The notes under the pieces are model-generated. The model made no database searches, was not told where the DNA came from, and was given only the letters and a program-made list of their open reading frames with translations. A stretch of 64,000 bases of DNA from Conus ventricosus (Eukaryota > Mollusca > Gastropoda > Neogastropoda > Conidae). Shown here piece after piece: positions 35,251-46,559 of the stretch. Made by a program: the position numbers and the translations under genes. The stretch lies in contig CM031614.1 of assembly GCA_018398815.1 (NCBI GenBank), positions 50,251,953 to 50,315,952 on the forward strand, written 5' to 3'. The number at the start of each line of letters is the position of its first letter. Positions within the stretch are counted from its first letter, which is position 1.

Positions 35251-36185
35251 TTATTTTCCCCAAACATGATACTGAACCTACCAACAACCAAAAACCCAGT
35301 CATCTACTGCATCTACTAATTGCTACCTCCATCGCTTTCAATTGGACTAGGAAAAAAGCGTTTTTTGCATGAATAAATTTGTTTACTTTGGAAAAATGAA
35401 AGATGTTGTTACCCAAGCTCAACTGCATGGACCGCATATGCAGCCGACTTGGAGCAGCAACTTTTCGCAGTAGAGCATTTGTCAAAAACCACCCAGAAAG
35501 GGGAAATGACATGATTCTAAAAATAACGGTTATGCATAACCAGAGCTCGGAACTACGGGGCCGAGAAAATACCCACATCAATGGTTCCCGACTCTGCACA
35601 GCAATTATCGCAAGAGTAGAACCAGCAAAAACATAGCAATACTTGTCATTGCTTGTAACACTGAAGTAGGTCGCGCAACGTCTGTAGCGCTCAAATAGGT
35701 CAACCGTTTGGAACACTGCTGATTCACTGCATTCTTGTTGCTGCCCATGACTTTGTATATAGTGAAATGACATTTTGCTGTTGTTTTGCCTGTTTAGACG
35801 TGCTGTGCTTCAACTTTTCAGGCAGCCACAGAGTGTACTTTATTCAACTGCCTTTTTTATTGAATCAAGCTTTTGATAAATGCACTTGGGGGCTGCTTTG
35901 AATAATCTTCAGTTGGCAAGAGACTGACAGCCTGCTTGAATTTACGGTGCTCAAGCCGAACCAAAAAACCCTTTTACATTTTCCCATGCACGCACCCCCT
36001 ATCTTGGGTTGTGTGGCGTGCGTGGTGCGTGCGATCGTGCTTGTATAATGTTGTTATTGTTATTGTTGTTGTTGTTGTTTTGCTGTTTTACTGATAATAA
36101 ATATATTATATTCTGAACATTCGTTTCTTATAAATAATCAAAGGCGCACGCACACCTCCCACCCCACCTCCCACCCCGCGCATGC
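35251..36185. other. unassigned sequence
   Basis: Clean-looking sequence. A 157-codon frame on the minus strand (35773-35300) shows no family motif I recognise and may be chance. A (TTG)n tract lies at 36051-36080. No element boundary is visible. Confidence 0.5.
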
Positions 36186-36555
36186 ACACACTCAAGTCAC
36201 CCAAGTCACTTCTAAGTTCTTACTTAAGTCATCCTCAAGTCATCCTCAAGTCATCCTCAAGTCATCCCCAAGTTCTTACTCAAGTCATCCTCAAGTCATC
36301 CCCAAGTTCTTACTCAAGTCATCCTCATGTCATCCTCAAGTCATCCTCAAGTTCTTACTCAAGTCATCCTCAAGTTACCCCAAGTCACTTCTAAGTTCTT
36401 ACTCAAGTTCTTACTCAAGTCATCCTCAAGTCATCCTCAAGTAGTCCTCAAGTCATCCTCAAGTCATCCACAAGTTCTTACTCAAGTTCTTACTCAAGTT
36501 ACCTCAAGATTGTAATTAAGTCATCCTCTAAGTACAACCAAGTTCTTATTTAAGT
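36186..36555. repeat. 11/12-bp minisatellite at left edge of element B
   Basis: Interspersed units CAAGTCATCCT (11 bp) and CAAGTTCTTACT (12 bp), about 30 in all, in higher-order blocks of several of the first type closed by one of the second. It ends 35 bp before the first small gene of element B, so it may be part of the element's left end or its flank. Confidence 0.92.
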
Positions 36556-36589
36556 TATCTTATAATTATCAAAAAAAAAACAATACAAT

Positions 36590-36814
36590 CTATGTTTTTA
36601 TCTTAAATAGTAAATGTCTAATATAGTACACACACGCCTCAAAAAACTCGTCATCACTGAGAATATCTTGCTCGGCGTTCTCTGCGCGAGATCGGTCAGC
36701 ATAGATCTTAATGAAGTTCTTACATCCTAAGCAATTACAATTCTGGTCTATGGAAATGTCTTTTATAGACTCCATGTCTTTATTTATTGACTTCATCATT
36801 TTATAATACGCCAT
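36590..36814 (-). CDS. element B small acidic Cys-containing protein
   Basis: An intact 74-codon ORF starting at ATG 36814 behind an AT-rich stretch. It is Lys- and Met-rich at the N terminus (MAYYKMMKSINKD), has a CNCLGC cysteine cluster in the middle and an acidic segment (EQDILSDDEFFE) before a hydrophobic C terminus. It is the leftmost gene of the element. I recognise no family. Confidence 0.5.
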   Translation of the reverse strand: MAYYKMMKSINKDMESIKDISIDQNCNCLGCKNFIKIYADRSRAENAEQDILSDDEFFEACVYYIRHLLFKIKT

Positions 36815-36852
36815 GTTCTATTTTTATCAAAAAAATTTAAATTTTTAAAATA

Positions 36853-37347
36853 TTATTGCATCTGAAATGGATCAAAATGATCTTTTGTTGTTGGCGTTCC
36901 TGGCGTGCTGTTGTGTTCGTCTTTTGTATTTAGCGGTGGAGATTGTTTGGGCTCTTGTTTTTGCCAGCGTTGTTTATATATTTTATAACCGTAATAACCG
37001 CCCCCAGCAGCAGCAAGAGCACCAAAAATGACAACAGTTTTAAGTTCAATATTCCATGAAGACTTTGGTGCCCTTGAATTAACTTGCTCTTGTTCTGGAG
37101 CTGGCATTGAATCAACTTGTTTTGTCGTTGGCGGTGTTATGTTTTCATTATGAGTTATATTCTGTAACTGTAATTTTTTTTGTCTGTTCCACTCAGCTAA
37201 TTTTTTTCCTGCTTTAACACGCCCAGGATGAGGATGCTTTTTACTGGTCTCCACCTGATTCAGTGTTTTCTGCTGATTTTCTGGCTTGGTTACTTTCTCC
37301 ACCTGATTCAGTGTTTTCTGATTCTGCTGATTTTCTGGCTCGGTCAT
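36853..37347 (-). CDS. element B single-pass membrane protein
   Basis: An intact 164-codon ORF. The N terminus has repeated NQVE and PENQQ motifs, then a basic patch (PHPGRVKAGKKLAEWNRQKK). One predicted membrane segment (TVVIFGALAAAGGGYYGYKIY, residues about 107-127) and a Pro/Thr-rich tail follow. The N-terminal repeats come from a 50-bp direct repeat in the DNA (37250-37345) that is also read in another frame by the next gene upstream. It is possibly a small particle membrane protein; the function is unknown. Confidence 0.55.
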   Translation of the reverse strand: MTEPENQQNQKTLNQVEKVTKPENQQKTLNQVETSKKHPHPGRVKAGKKLAEWNRQKKLQLQNITHNENITPPTTKQVDSMPAPEQEQVNSRAPKSSWNIELKTVVIFGALAAAGGGYYGYKIYKQRWQKQEPKQSPPLNTKDEHNSTPGTPTTKDHFDPFQMQ

Positions 37348-37591
37348 TTTGAAGGGAAATAAAATCTATATGATTAAACGTAATTAATCCTATGATTAAT
37401 GGCGATAACAATGTTCCAAATCTGTAGTATAAATCACATCCTAGAGACTCTAATGACTTTGTTAAAACTGGATCTTGCGTTAAATCATACGTAAGATCTT
37501 GTTCAGAATCAATGGGAGCAAATCTACTGACTAGTTTAGTGTACAAACTAAGAACCGTTTGCCCAACGCTTTTCACCATTCTCGACCCCAA
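37241..37591 (-). CDS. element B small protein with hydrophobic segment
   Basis: An intact 116-codon ORF (ATG 37591; a second in-frame ATG follows four codons on). Its amphipathic N terminus (KSVGQTVLSLYTKLVSRF) is followed by an acidic section, a hydrophobic segment (FGTLLSPLIIGLITF) and a polar tail with a repeated ARKSAE(N)TESGG motif. The last 107 bp overlap the 36853-37347 gene in a different frame, so the duplicated DNA extended both proteins. I recognise no family. Confidence 0.5.
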   Translation of the reverse strand: MGSRMVKSVGQTVLSLYTKLVSRFAPIDSEQDLTYDLTQDPVLTKSLESLGCDLYYRFGTLLSPLIIGLITFNHIDFISLQNDRARKSAESENTESGGESNQARKSAENTESGGDQ

Positions 37592-37607
37592 CTGCGCTTC
37601 ATACCTG

Positions 37608-37817
37608 TTATGATACTTTAAAAATGTCTTGTGGCGACATCTGTTGAATCTGTTCTATGCTGAATTCAGTTCCGAGGAACTGTTTTGTTTTCCCACATGC
37701 TGCCAAAGAATACAACCTCTCCTTTTGGGGCATAATAGCTTGATCATCAACTTGGTCATTCATAAGTTCAGGAAGGTTTAGGCTGCCCTGTAGCTGTAGT
37801 AGATCATCGCTGTTCAT
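37608..37817 (-). CDS. element B small acidic protein
   Basis: An intact 69-codon ORF with an acidic, Leu-rich N terminus (MNSDDLLQLQGSLNLPEL) and a C-terminal IEQIQQMSPQDIF. It is transcribed divergently from the 37853 gene, with 35 AT-rich bases between the two starts. No family is recognised. Confidence 0.5.
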   Translation of the reverse strand: MNSDDLLQLQGSLNLPELMNDQVDDQAIMPQKERLYSLAACGKTKQFLGTEFSIEQIQQMSPQDIFKVS

Positions 37818-37852
37818 GTTTTTTATTAATTATAATTATTTTATTTTTTAAA
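37818..37852. promoter_or_regulatory. AT-rich divergent intergenic region
   Basis: All but two or three of the 35 bases between two divergent start codons are A or T, with TTAATTATAATTATTTTATT. Similar short AT-rich spacers precede 29091/29123, 27797, 27024, 36814, 38109 and 44652, which suggests a compact, shared promoter style. Function is inferred from position only. Confidence 0.4.
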
Positions 37853-38083
37853 ATGAGCGCCGAAAAAACTATTGCCAACCTTGTATACCATTCTGCCGTT
37901 ATTGGAGGCCTAAGTATAGGATACACAATGCTTGGTAAAAGCCTGTTAAAAATAAAGCCAGCAGATCTTGGCAAGCTAGGCTTTGAGGATTCGGCAAAGC
38001 TGATTGCTATCATTGCAGCTTCGTTTGCTACGAAAGATTTTCTAGTCAAGCAAGGAATAATTCCTGACAGTATCAATATGTAA
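37853..38083 (+). CDS. element B conserved small protein
   Basis: An intact 76-codon ORF. Hydrophobic segments (YHSAVIGGLSIGYTML and KLIAIIAASFATKDFL) surround a central KIKPADLGKLGFEDSAKL block. I recognise this as a small protein that commonly travels with the next gene in invertebrate Maverick-like elements. The function is unknown; two short membrane-associating helices are plausible. Confidence 0.55.
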   Translation: MSAEKTIANLVYHSAVIGGLSIGYTMLGKSLLKIKPADLGKLGFEDSAKLIAIIAASFATKDFLVKQGIIPDSINM

Positions 38084-38108
38084 AATTCAAAAAATACATT
38101 TATAAAAA

Positions 38109-38453
38109 ATGGCTTCACTCGTAATGATGATAGGTGGCGCTGTGGTGAATGCGCTTGCTTTTAGCGGAAGTAATTACGCATTTAGTAAACTACGGGATGA
38201 CGGAGAGAGAAAAAGACATAAAGCTGTGGAGCAACTAGCCGCTGCACAAGACGCCTATGAAAAGCAGAGAATTGAGCAGTTAGATTTTATTAACAACACA
38301 CTGAAAAAACAGGGGCATGCAGCTTACACATTTAAAGACGTTGATCAGGCAATAAAAGAATATTATCTTGTAACAGGCAAACCAATCGAAACATTGCCCC
38401 CACCAAAATTCAGCGACTTTTATCAACCATCAGAAAAACAAAAGATGCAATAA
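38109..38453 (+). CDS. element B conserved small protein with helical core
   Basis: An intact 114-codon ORF. The N terminus is hydrophobic (MASLVMMIGGAVVNALAFSG), then charged and helical (RKRHKAVEQLAAAQDAYEKQ), with a C-terminal KQGHAAYTFKDVDQAIKEYY and a SDFYQPSEKQK tail. It lies 25 bp after its neighbour and 66 bp before the integrase, all on the plus strand. It is recognised as a recurrent Maverick-like companion protein of unknown role. Confidence 0.58.
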   Translation: MASLVMMIGGAVVNALAFSGSNYAFSKLRDDGERKRHKAVEQLAAAQDAYEKQRIEQLDFINNTLKKQGHAAYTFKDVDQAIKEYYLVTGKPIETLPPPKFSDFYQPSEKQKMQ

Positions 38454-38519
38454 ATCGCGTTTATTGTCTTTGGCATGACCGTTGTGTATTTTGTTGCGCA
38501 TAATATTGGTTGAATAAAA

Positions 38520-39450
38520 ATGAACAAAATCTATTATTCGCCAAAAGGATATTGGAAGGGAATTACGGCAATAAAAAAGCTAAGCCAAGCAGCGGGAGTC
38601 AGTGAACAAACAGCAAAGGAATGGTTATCTAAACAAGCGATTTGGCAAATTTATTTACCTGCACCCAAACGAATACAGAGACCACACTTTGTGAATACAA
38701 TACCGAAACGACACCCATCAAATGGACCTTCTATATTTACCCCATGATACGATTAGACGAAAAAGATTTAAGTACGCACTTACAGTCATTGACATAGCTT
38801 CAAGATACAAAGATGCGGAACCGTTAACACAAAAGAGTGCTTCTGCTGTTGCTGTTGCTATACAACTGATATACCAACGAGGTCCTTTAACTTACCCTCG
38901 CATGATTCAAGTCGATGAGGGAAAAAAATTTAAAGGCCAAGTGAATCAATTTTGTTAAAACTAGATTCCCCTTTAAAAAGAGGCTTCCGGGATTTCCAGT
39001 CCAGGCTTTATTTTAAAACTTAACAAACATTATCTAAAAGACTTTTTTCCTCCCAGTATCACAGAAGCTGATTGCAATTCTGAAACACGAATGGGTTAGA
39101 AGATGCCCCATTTTGCGCGCAAATGAATAATGAAAAATTTTAAAGGGCAAAACCGGACAAGCAATCAAAAGAAAAACAATAAAGTTGCGAAGACCGTACA
39201 CCCGGGGAAAAATTTTCCGTTTGGTTTAAAAGAAGGGTACCTTTTTTCCCGGGGGAGAACAAAAGGGGGAAACCCCGCATCGGGGGAAACCCGATCGTTT
39301 GGATTTTTGATCCATATGAAAAAAAAGAATTGTAAAGATGACCCACCCGTGTATTATTTACGGAAACTGACCAACAAAAAAACCCAGCTCCTCAAAGACT
39401 TTTGTGAAGGAAGAACGCAAATAATCCCCCAGACACATTTCCCCTTTTAA
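38520..39450 (+). pseudogene. element B retroviral-type (rve) integrase, broken
   Basis: This enzyme joins element ends to host DNA. An N-terminal frame (38520-38747) holds a helix-turn-helix-like SQAAGVSEQTAKEWL. A second frame from 38722 holds the catalytic core: MDLLYLPHD with the first aspartate, a VIDIASRYKDAEPL block, and IQVDEGKKFKG with the second aspartate. The frame changes at about 38712-38722. The third acidic residue falls in the low-accuracy stretch after about 38950 and cannot be read. A C-terminal YYL...RTQIIP block near 39350-39430 marks the end, tail to tail with polymerase B. Confidence 0.72.
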
Positions 39451-42400
39451 TTAATTTACGGCCCTCAGTCCCAGATTCATATGAAAATTTGGGATTAAAA
39501 AACCCGTTTTGTGTTTTTCCCACAAATGATTCTTGTTACAACCGTTTGTTGTCTCATTGATTAGACGCAGTTTTGTTTCATGGAAAGTCTTATTGTAAAA
39601 ACAATGCTTCTTTGTAGTTGTCATCATATGTTTGACTGCACAACCTGCAGATATTCTTTTGCTTTCAAAGGGTTTTCTCCTGCTCGAAATACGTACATTT
39701 GCCCTTAAAACCCAAACAAACCCTAACCCTTTCCAGAAAAATTCTCCTTCATTTTTCCCAAAACCTTTTGTTAGAAATTGAATGAAAAGGCGATTTTTAG
39801 GGTTTTCGGATGGTCGTCCCACCCCCAGCCCTTTAGCCACTTCGGCTTCCATGTCTTTTAATGTTTTCAGTAGGGAATCTATAAAAAAACTGTCTGTACG
39901 GTTAAAGCACCTGGACTCGATAAAAGGGTTTAAAGTAGTCAAAAAGAAATTCTAACATTAAAAGTTTTGTAATTCTAAAACTTTAAAACCCAAAAATACA
40001 GGGTTTGCCCCAATTTGATTTTCTTTTTTTTTTTCGTTTGCCAAAAAAAGTGACATGAAATCTTCTGAAGTCCTGATAATTAGGTTTTGAGTCGTTTAAA
40101 TTGCTTCGTTTTTTTTTGGGTCCCCAATTAACATCTTTGCGCTTTGCGGTTTTCCCCAGTCTTTCGAAACAGCTGTTCTTTCATCAGCTTAAAAAAGTTT
40201 TTTTTTCCAAGCATTGTGGATTTAGTTCGAGACAGTGTTCTTATGATGTATGGTTCATAAAGTTTTGATCAAAAGAATTTTACGATGAACAGCGGGTAAA
40301 TTTCAAACCGTTCTTAAATAAAATTTAGAAGTTGTAATGACAGCATAATTTTTTTTGCCTCGAAAAAAAGGGCCCAAAAGTTTAGGGGCTCTTTGGGATT
40401 CGTCTTTAGATTTTTCTGCGAAAAAGGATGGTCATTAGTAGGTCTGGAGTTCATGAGGATTTTAAGTCAACTTCTGAATAAGACCCTTTTACGACAGCTT
40501 AAGAGATGCAGATTTTCTCAAATTTTAAATGTTTTTTTCCACCATGTACATTTTAAAATTTTGCGTAAGAAGTGATTGCGCCATCCCCCAACCATACAGA
40601 TTGTTTGCATCTAAATACATGAGTGTTAGCCTTTTACTGGTAAAGTGTCCAAGATTTGTTGTTTGCTTTACAGTAATGATGCGGCCTACAATTCCCCGCG
40701 CAACCCGTTTTAAATAAACGAAGCATTGGTAATTGCAAAAAAATTTAAATCGCTCCCCCAAAATTTTTAAGAAAGCGTCCCAGCTCATCCCGGGCGCAGA
40801 AATTAAGGCAGGACCAGGTAAAATGTTCTGCAGGTTTTCTAATTTTAAAAGACGTCCCCCACAAAAATACATGGGCCCATAAAGTAGGAGCCCTGTTTAG
40901 TCCCCCACTTTTTTAAAAAAATCTAACTTCGCCGCATTTGGCTGCTGGTAATCAATCATGATGCCCTTTCCTTAAGACTAAAAAGAACGCGCCTTTGGGG
41001 GAAGTGTTTTTCGTAAAACCCTTTTTCCCAACTGTTCATGACCTAAGGGAACGCCCTTTCTAACGAGAGTTGGGTAAAAATATTCTTGTTTTTGGGCAGG
41101 ATTAAGGACATACCCCAGCGCTCTAATGAACCCACTGTGTTGTAGGTATAAAAAGACATTTATTCAGTTTAAAACCCACATGACTTTTTGTGATTGGCAA
41201 TGCAGCTACCCGAAGGGCGGTTCTGTTGCATATAAGGTGAGAGTCAAAACCCGCAAGTTATGAAAGAGAGGGGCAGCTTCCTTTTTTTGGGACAAACTTT
41301 GTTAAAGTTGCATTTCTAGTGTGCTCCTCTAAAACTTTCCCGAAAAGTGATCATGGTCTTTACTTTGGTTTTTTGTTGTTTCTTCATGATTTTTAAACCC
41401 AAATCCAACAATGGTGGCTGGTCTACTGTTTTTGGGTCTTCAGGCTCATTATTTTTTCCCGATAATTCAGTTTATTAAAACAGTCTTACGATTTCTCATG
41501 GTTCTAAGAATATTCTGCAATTTTGGTCTCTGTAAATTCTGGCTTTGAATGAACCCCACCCGACCTGCAATAAGAAGGCAAATGAACAAATCGGTGATTA
41601 CTCTTAAGACTTTTTTTCGAAGTTTTTGTGGCGGGGCCCCTTTAAGGAACAATGGTGATTCGAAGTCTGCGTAAAACAATGGAAATTTTTGCTTTTTTTT
41701 TCCAGTTTTAAAAAAATTTTACTGCCTTCTGGGGGTGTATTTTTCGTATTACAGTCAACGGGGCCGATAAAAGTTTTTTGTTCGCTTGCGGTTGAGAAAG
41801 AGGGAAATTTCTTTTTAAAATTTTCGCAGAATTTTGTTTTTTTATGTTTTTAAAATTTGGTCAATAATTCCCTTTTGTTCGTATAATGTGTAATGTGGTA
41901 ACCCGCTGGTGAAACATCAGCATAAGTCAAAATGATTTTTTTGGCTCGCCAATCGTTGGGCGTTCTTGGACACTCTGATGGGTTGTGATTGTTTCCTCCC
42001 CATGTGTATCATTAACAGTTATTGGTTTGTTTTGTTTTAAAAAACGATCAATGGAATCCCCTAACAGGAAAGGATTTCCCATTGAATTTAAGATCTTTGA
42101 TGAAAGGGTGATAGTTAGCACTCCTCTGGGGTTTTTTTGCGGACGTAATGCACCTTGCGAAAAACCACCCATAAAACTTTTGTTGTCCGAATTCTTTTTT
42201 TTAAAATTGCTTTTTTGCGAAAAATGCTGGGGGTTGAAATGTAAGACCTCCCCAAAAAGGCCATACTTCCCTGTTTTAATCGATCTCAGGCCTTCGCCCT
42301 TGCCCAAACCCCGAGCCTTCATTTTGGCTTCTTCGGCGGGCACATCAAACTGTGAAAGCTTTTCGTCTGCCCCAACGGGTTTAAGTATTATGAGAAAGTA

Positions 42401-42660
42401 CCCGTTTTTTATTTGAGCCCCAGACTTCTGGTTTTTTCATTTATTTTATATAGTCGTTTAAAAGCAGCTAACTTCTTTAGGGGGTCATTGTTGTTTACCC
42501 GGAATGAGAAATAGCTGCAAACTTGCCTTACGTTTGCTGGAATTAATGATTCAAAAATCTTATCTTTTTGTGTTTGACAAACGCTCTTCCTTAAACATTT
42601 TTTCAAACAATTCGTCCGGTCCTTTCTATTCCTAGCCTTTTTGAGTTTTTTTTTCTAACC
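39451..42660 (-). pseudogene. polB: element B: DNA polymerase B, heavily disrupted as assembled
   Basis: It is collinear with copy A over its whole length and extends about 200 bp further at the C terminus, where a 163-codon frame (39942-39451) includes KHMMTTTKKHCFYNKTFHETK. Palm motif A is readable as MYLDANNLYGWGMAQ near 40600. Other motifs survive only as short stretches in changing frames, such as ADFESPLF near 41660. Dozens of small indels and homopolymer changes occur, so the state of the real gene cannot be judged from this sequence. Confidence 0.75.
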
Positions 42661-42769
42661 CCAAATATTTTTTAAAATTAAAAAAAAAAAAATAAAAAAA
42701 TCAATATCGAGGTTTCTTTTTTGTTGGACTTAAACTAAAGTTTTAAAAAACGCCCTTTTGGGGTTTTTA

Positions 42770-43374
42770 AATTTGGGGTGTTTGAACAGAGTTTAATGTT
42801 TCGTTTACTTTTTTTAAAAACATTCCTTTTTTATCTTCGGTGTCTGGTTTTGGGGAAAAAAGTTGTCCTCGCCTTTCTTTGAAGTTCAAATTTGTCTTTT
42901 AATTCACAAAATCGGCCTGTAAACGACAAATTCTTCATCCGTGATGTTTGAGTCAGTGTTTTTTTTTTTTTTATCAGCTTGAAGGAACTAAGTTTAGTGT
43001 TATTAGTTGAACCTAGCGGGGTGCTTTTGGAGTTTAGTTTTTAAATTTTTTGCTAGCAGCCCAAACCCTAATGAAACGGGCCCAAGAAAAAAGACCCCCC
43101 CGCTAGATTAAACCGCCGGTGCACCTAGCCTTTTGCAAAGGGCCTACACTCGTTCCCCTTCCCGATAGTGCACTAAAAGTCGATGCTCCTATTAACATAG
43201 TAACAGCATTAAAAGCAGAAACCTTTTTGGGTTTTGCTGATTTTGAAAGGTTTTGCTTAGTTTTTGTTGCATTTGTGTAATGTTTGGTTAATCTAAAAGG
43301 TTTTTTTGTCGGGGGATCTTTCTTTTGAAAAACTCCGGTGCTGTAGGTATTGGGAAAAAAATGCTAACAGACAT
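42770..43374 (-). pseudogene. element B: hydrophobic/coiled-coil accessory gene
   Basis: DNA-level match to copy A 27163-27797, including the start context (ATG at 43374 behind an A/T-rich run) and the block that in copy A encodes the end of the coiled coil. It is unreadable as protein because of indels. Confidence 0.6.
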
Positions 43375-43389
43375 GTTTTTTAAAAAAAT

Positions 43390-44625
43390 GAAAAAAATAA
43401 TTTAGTAATTTATTTTTTCTAATCTGTTACTTAAATTTCACTGGCTCATTATTAAAAACAAATACACTTTAAGTGGTTTATCGGCTTTTTCTTCTTTATC
43501 AATTTGAATGTTTTATGCCCTTAACAGTTCTCCGCTTCCAGTACTTATTTCCTCTGTTGCCCTTTAGGTCAACCCAAAAACCGTATTTCGTTGTTAAAAA
43601 ATGACAAGTTACGCTGTGAAATGCAGTCTTTAGAAAAAGGGGTCAACTGCGGATTTCTAACCCCTCCCGCTCCAAACAGTTTTCTATTTCCCAAAATTGT
43701 TAAGGTTTTAAGCCTGCTAGCGAGTTTTGGTTTGGGGACTACTCAATTGTACATTGCACTTTTGTTTTTTTGGTTTAATAAAATTTTCAGTTTGTTTTTT
43801 TCGAATGGTCCTTCTCTTCACACAGCAATAAAAACCCTTTAAGCGATCTTGCTGTGGCACTAAAAAAATTTCCCTAAGTGTCTCCCCTGCTTTAGGTTTT
43901 AGAATGATGAACCCTCTTTGTAATATTTTGAAATTTTGATGAAATGTTGCTGGATAAACCTCGTAAGTCAGGGTTTAACAACGTCAACTCTAACGAATGC
44001 AGAAATGCTGTACTTTGCTTCGGGTGTCTTCGTTATAATAACTATTTGTGGTCATTAAAAGTTTTTCATGAAATCGTTTTTTAAAGCTCCTTGAAAGTAT
44101 GGGGCATGCGCTTTTAAACCCTTAAAAAAACTAAGGGTATGAAAAAGCGTTTTCCCATACGCATAATTTTACACACAAACTTTTTGCCGTTTTTTTGGTT
44201 TGCGGGCCTTTTCATGTTTTAGTGCTTTTCATTTTCTTTTCCTTGAAACGCAAGTGCCCCTTTTTTTCCCGGTTAGGGCCCAAAATCAAATAGGTTAAAA
44301 ATAGTTCTTTTGTAAAGAAAATATTTTTCCCCCCAAGTTTTATAGAATTTTCTTTAAAGATTGCCCCCCCCCGATTTTGCAACCCTTTCCTGTTTGGGGT
44401 CTGTTTCTGATGCTTCTATTTTGAAAGTAAGGGGCGTCCGAGCCTGGCACAATCCCTTCATCCCCTCCTGGTCTGGGAAAATTTTACAGTAAAATTTTTT
44501 CCCAAATAGTGATGGATTATTTGGAACAGTAAATTCCCCCTTTTTCCCCTTACGCCAAAAGGGGTTTTTTCGCTTTCTTGCGGGTCAAGAATTGAACCAA
44601 ATTGTTGTGAATTTTTTATAAAAAA
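43390..44625 (-). pseudogene. element B: major capsid-family gene
   Basis: DNA-level match to copy A 27819-29091 along its length, about 3 percent shorter. Short protein blocks are readable but no frame longer than about 80 codons remains on the sense strand. The start lies at about 44620 next to the same AT-rich spacer as in copy A. Confidence 0.62.
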
Positions 44626-44651
44626 AAATAAAAAGTTAATTATTAAAGAAA

Positions 44652-45765
44652 ATGGAAGGGAGGAGTGAAAATTTATGTTTCGGTCCTGGGACGAATAGTG
44701 AAAAGGCTTTTTTGATACGCATCGCTCAACGGCCCCACTGTTGCATGAATTTAAATGAAATAAAAGGGTTTAATCATTTTACAAATTTAGGCCTAAACCC
44801 CCGATTTTCCTATTGATTTTTAGTAATAAAAAAAGGCCCTTTTTATTGAAAAAAAAAAAAAACAAGGAAAAATTTTCGGTTAAAGAAAACGAGACCCAAA
44901 GTTTTGGGCATGGAAAAAATTGACAAAGACTTTGAGGGCCGACGTGCCTTGGTTGTTGACCCCTTAAAAAAAGGGGGGAGTTGCTAAACTTCAAAACATA
45001 CAAAAAGAACCCAACAGATAGCCCAAAAACAAAAAAGGAATTAAAGAAAATTAAACGCAGCAGACAAAAAAAGAAGCAGAAAACCCCTTTTCAGAAGAAA
45101 CAGCATTAAAAACAATACACGATTTACCCCTCCCAGGAGAAAAAAGCACTGATGTGCTTTGGAACAATTTAAAGGGGAATTAACAAACAAATTTTGCAAA
45201 ACTGGGTGAACGTGAGCTAAAAAAGAGAAAAAGAAAAATCGTTGAGGTGATGACGCCAAATTGGGGATGATATTAAAGAAAGAATAACCCAAAGACTAAA
45301 AGATCTTGAACAAGAAAATTGGGAAACTAGAAATTTTGCTACAACCGAGAAAAAATTAGAACTCAAGTGGCAGGGAAAAAGAGAAATTCCAAAGAATTTT
45401 TTAAAGAAGACAAACGCTAGCAGAACGAACGAACACTGTTTATGAGCTAGGAGTCCCTTGCAAGCGTTATAAAAAGCCTTGGTTTGCAATAAAAAACACG
45501 GGATGGCTATTACAGGCGGCGGGGGTCAAATCCCAGGCCTCCATCGCCATGCCACCATCACCGCTGAAAAATCATGGGGGAAATAAAAAAGTTATCATCT
45601 TGGGGCTTTTAAAAAAATTAGCCAGTAAAGCCCTGGAGCTTTACCTGGTATTTTGGGGGGGTTTTTACTGGTTTGTTCTGCAGCAAAATAGTTTTGGTTT
45701 TTGGTGGCACTTAGGGATTAGTTTTCTTAAAAGTTGGGTTACCTTTTGTAAAAAAAGAAGGAGTA
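44652..45765 (+). pseudogene. element B: coiled-coil membrane protein gene
   Basis: Match to copy A 29123-30316. The glycine-rich and proline-rich hinge is visible at about 45513-45575, followed by KKLASKALELYLV in one frame. It is disrupted throughout by indels. Confidence 0.6.
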
Positions 45766-46505
45766 ACCTAGGCCCGTTAACCCCAAAAAAAGTGCGTCTT
45801 TTCTATTTGGGCATTTTTTTTTTGACTTCTTCAACACCCTTGGGCTTTGGGGCCACGGGGGTTGGATGATTTTTTTTGGGGTTTTTTTTTACTGCTTGCA
45901 ATATTTCTGGTCAGAATTATTTTGTTTTTTTTTTTCCCATTTTTGTTCATTGCCTGCCACAAGGATTCATTGTTGTAGTTTTTTATTGTTCTACCGGGTT
46001 TAGGTCAGAAGGGGATATTAAAACCGTGCAACAGCAAAAATTTCTTTCGACTTCCCTATTGTAAAACATTTTGGGCCTTTTAATACTTTAAAGGGAAACA
46101 ATGAGAATTAAAGGCTCCCCTAAATTTGCCAAGTACTTTTTTGTGTCAAAGCATGAAAAGGATCAGTTTGTCGACCTTGTCTGGCTTGCGAAACCCAGAT
46201 AACACCAAAAAATTTAATACGAAAAGGTTTGTTTATTGTTCTTCCCCCTTTAGTTAGGCCTTGAAGTGTCTAGATAAATGTTGTCCATCTGTTTTATGCT
46301 CTTTCTCTAAGCCCCGGGGGAACAGCTGGCCTGAGGAAAAATGTGTAAGGAGGAGCCGTCATCTTTTTTTTCTGGCACGCCAAAAATAAGGGGGCCCGCC
46401 ATGTTAAGGCCAACTTTTGTTAAAATCTGTCTTAAATTTAATATTTAATTTTGTTACGATCCCTTTTAAAACCTTTGGGTTTTTCGGTTCTGAAAGGGAT
46501 TAAAC
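45765..46505 (-). pseudogene. element B: minor virion-type protein gene
   Basis: Match to copy A 30287-31110, convergent with the previous gene as in copy A. Unlike copy A it continues past the point where the DIRS sequence joins (about 46495), which places that junction at the extreme 5' end of this gene. Confidence 0.6.
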
Positions 46506-46559
46506 GGTTTGTCTTTGGAATGGCGTTGCAGTTCAGTCAAAAACGTTGAAGGGTAAAAA

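Noticed and set aside
35300..35773. 157-codon minus-strand ORF as a gene
   Set aside because: No family motif, no neighbour relation and no repeat copy in the window; it could be chance. A protein search with a clear hit would change this.
36186..36555. Ser/Pro-repeat protein encoded by the CAAGTCATCCT array
   Set aside because: The open frames are a by-product of the short repeat; there is no start context, family match or conserved frame across unit changes.
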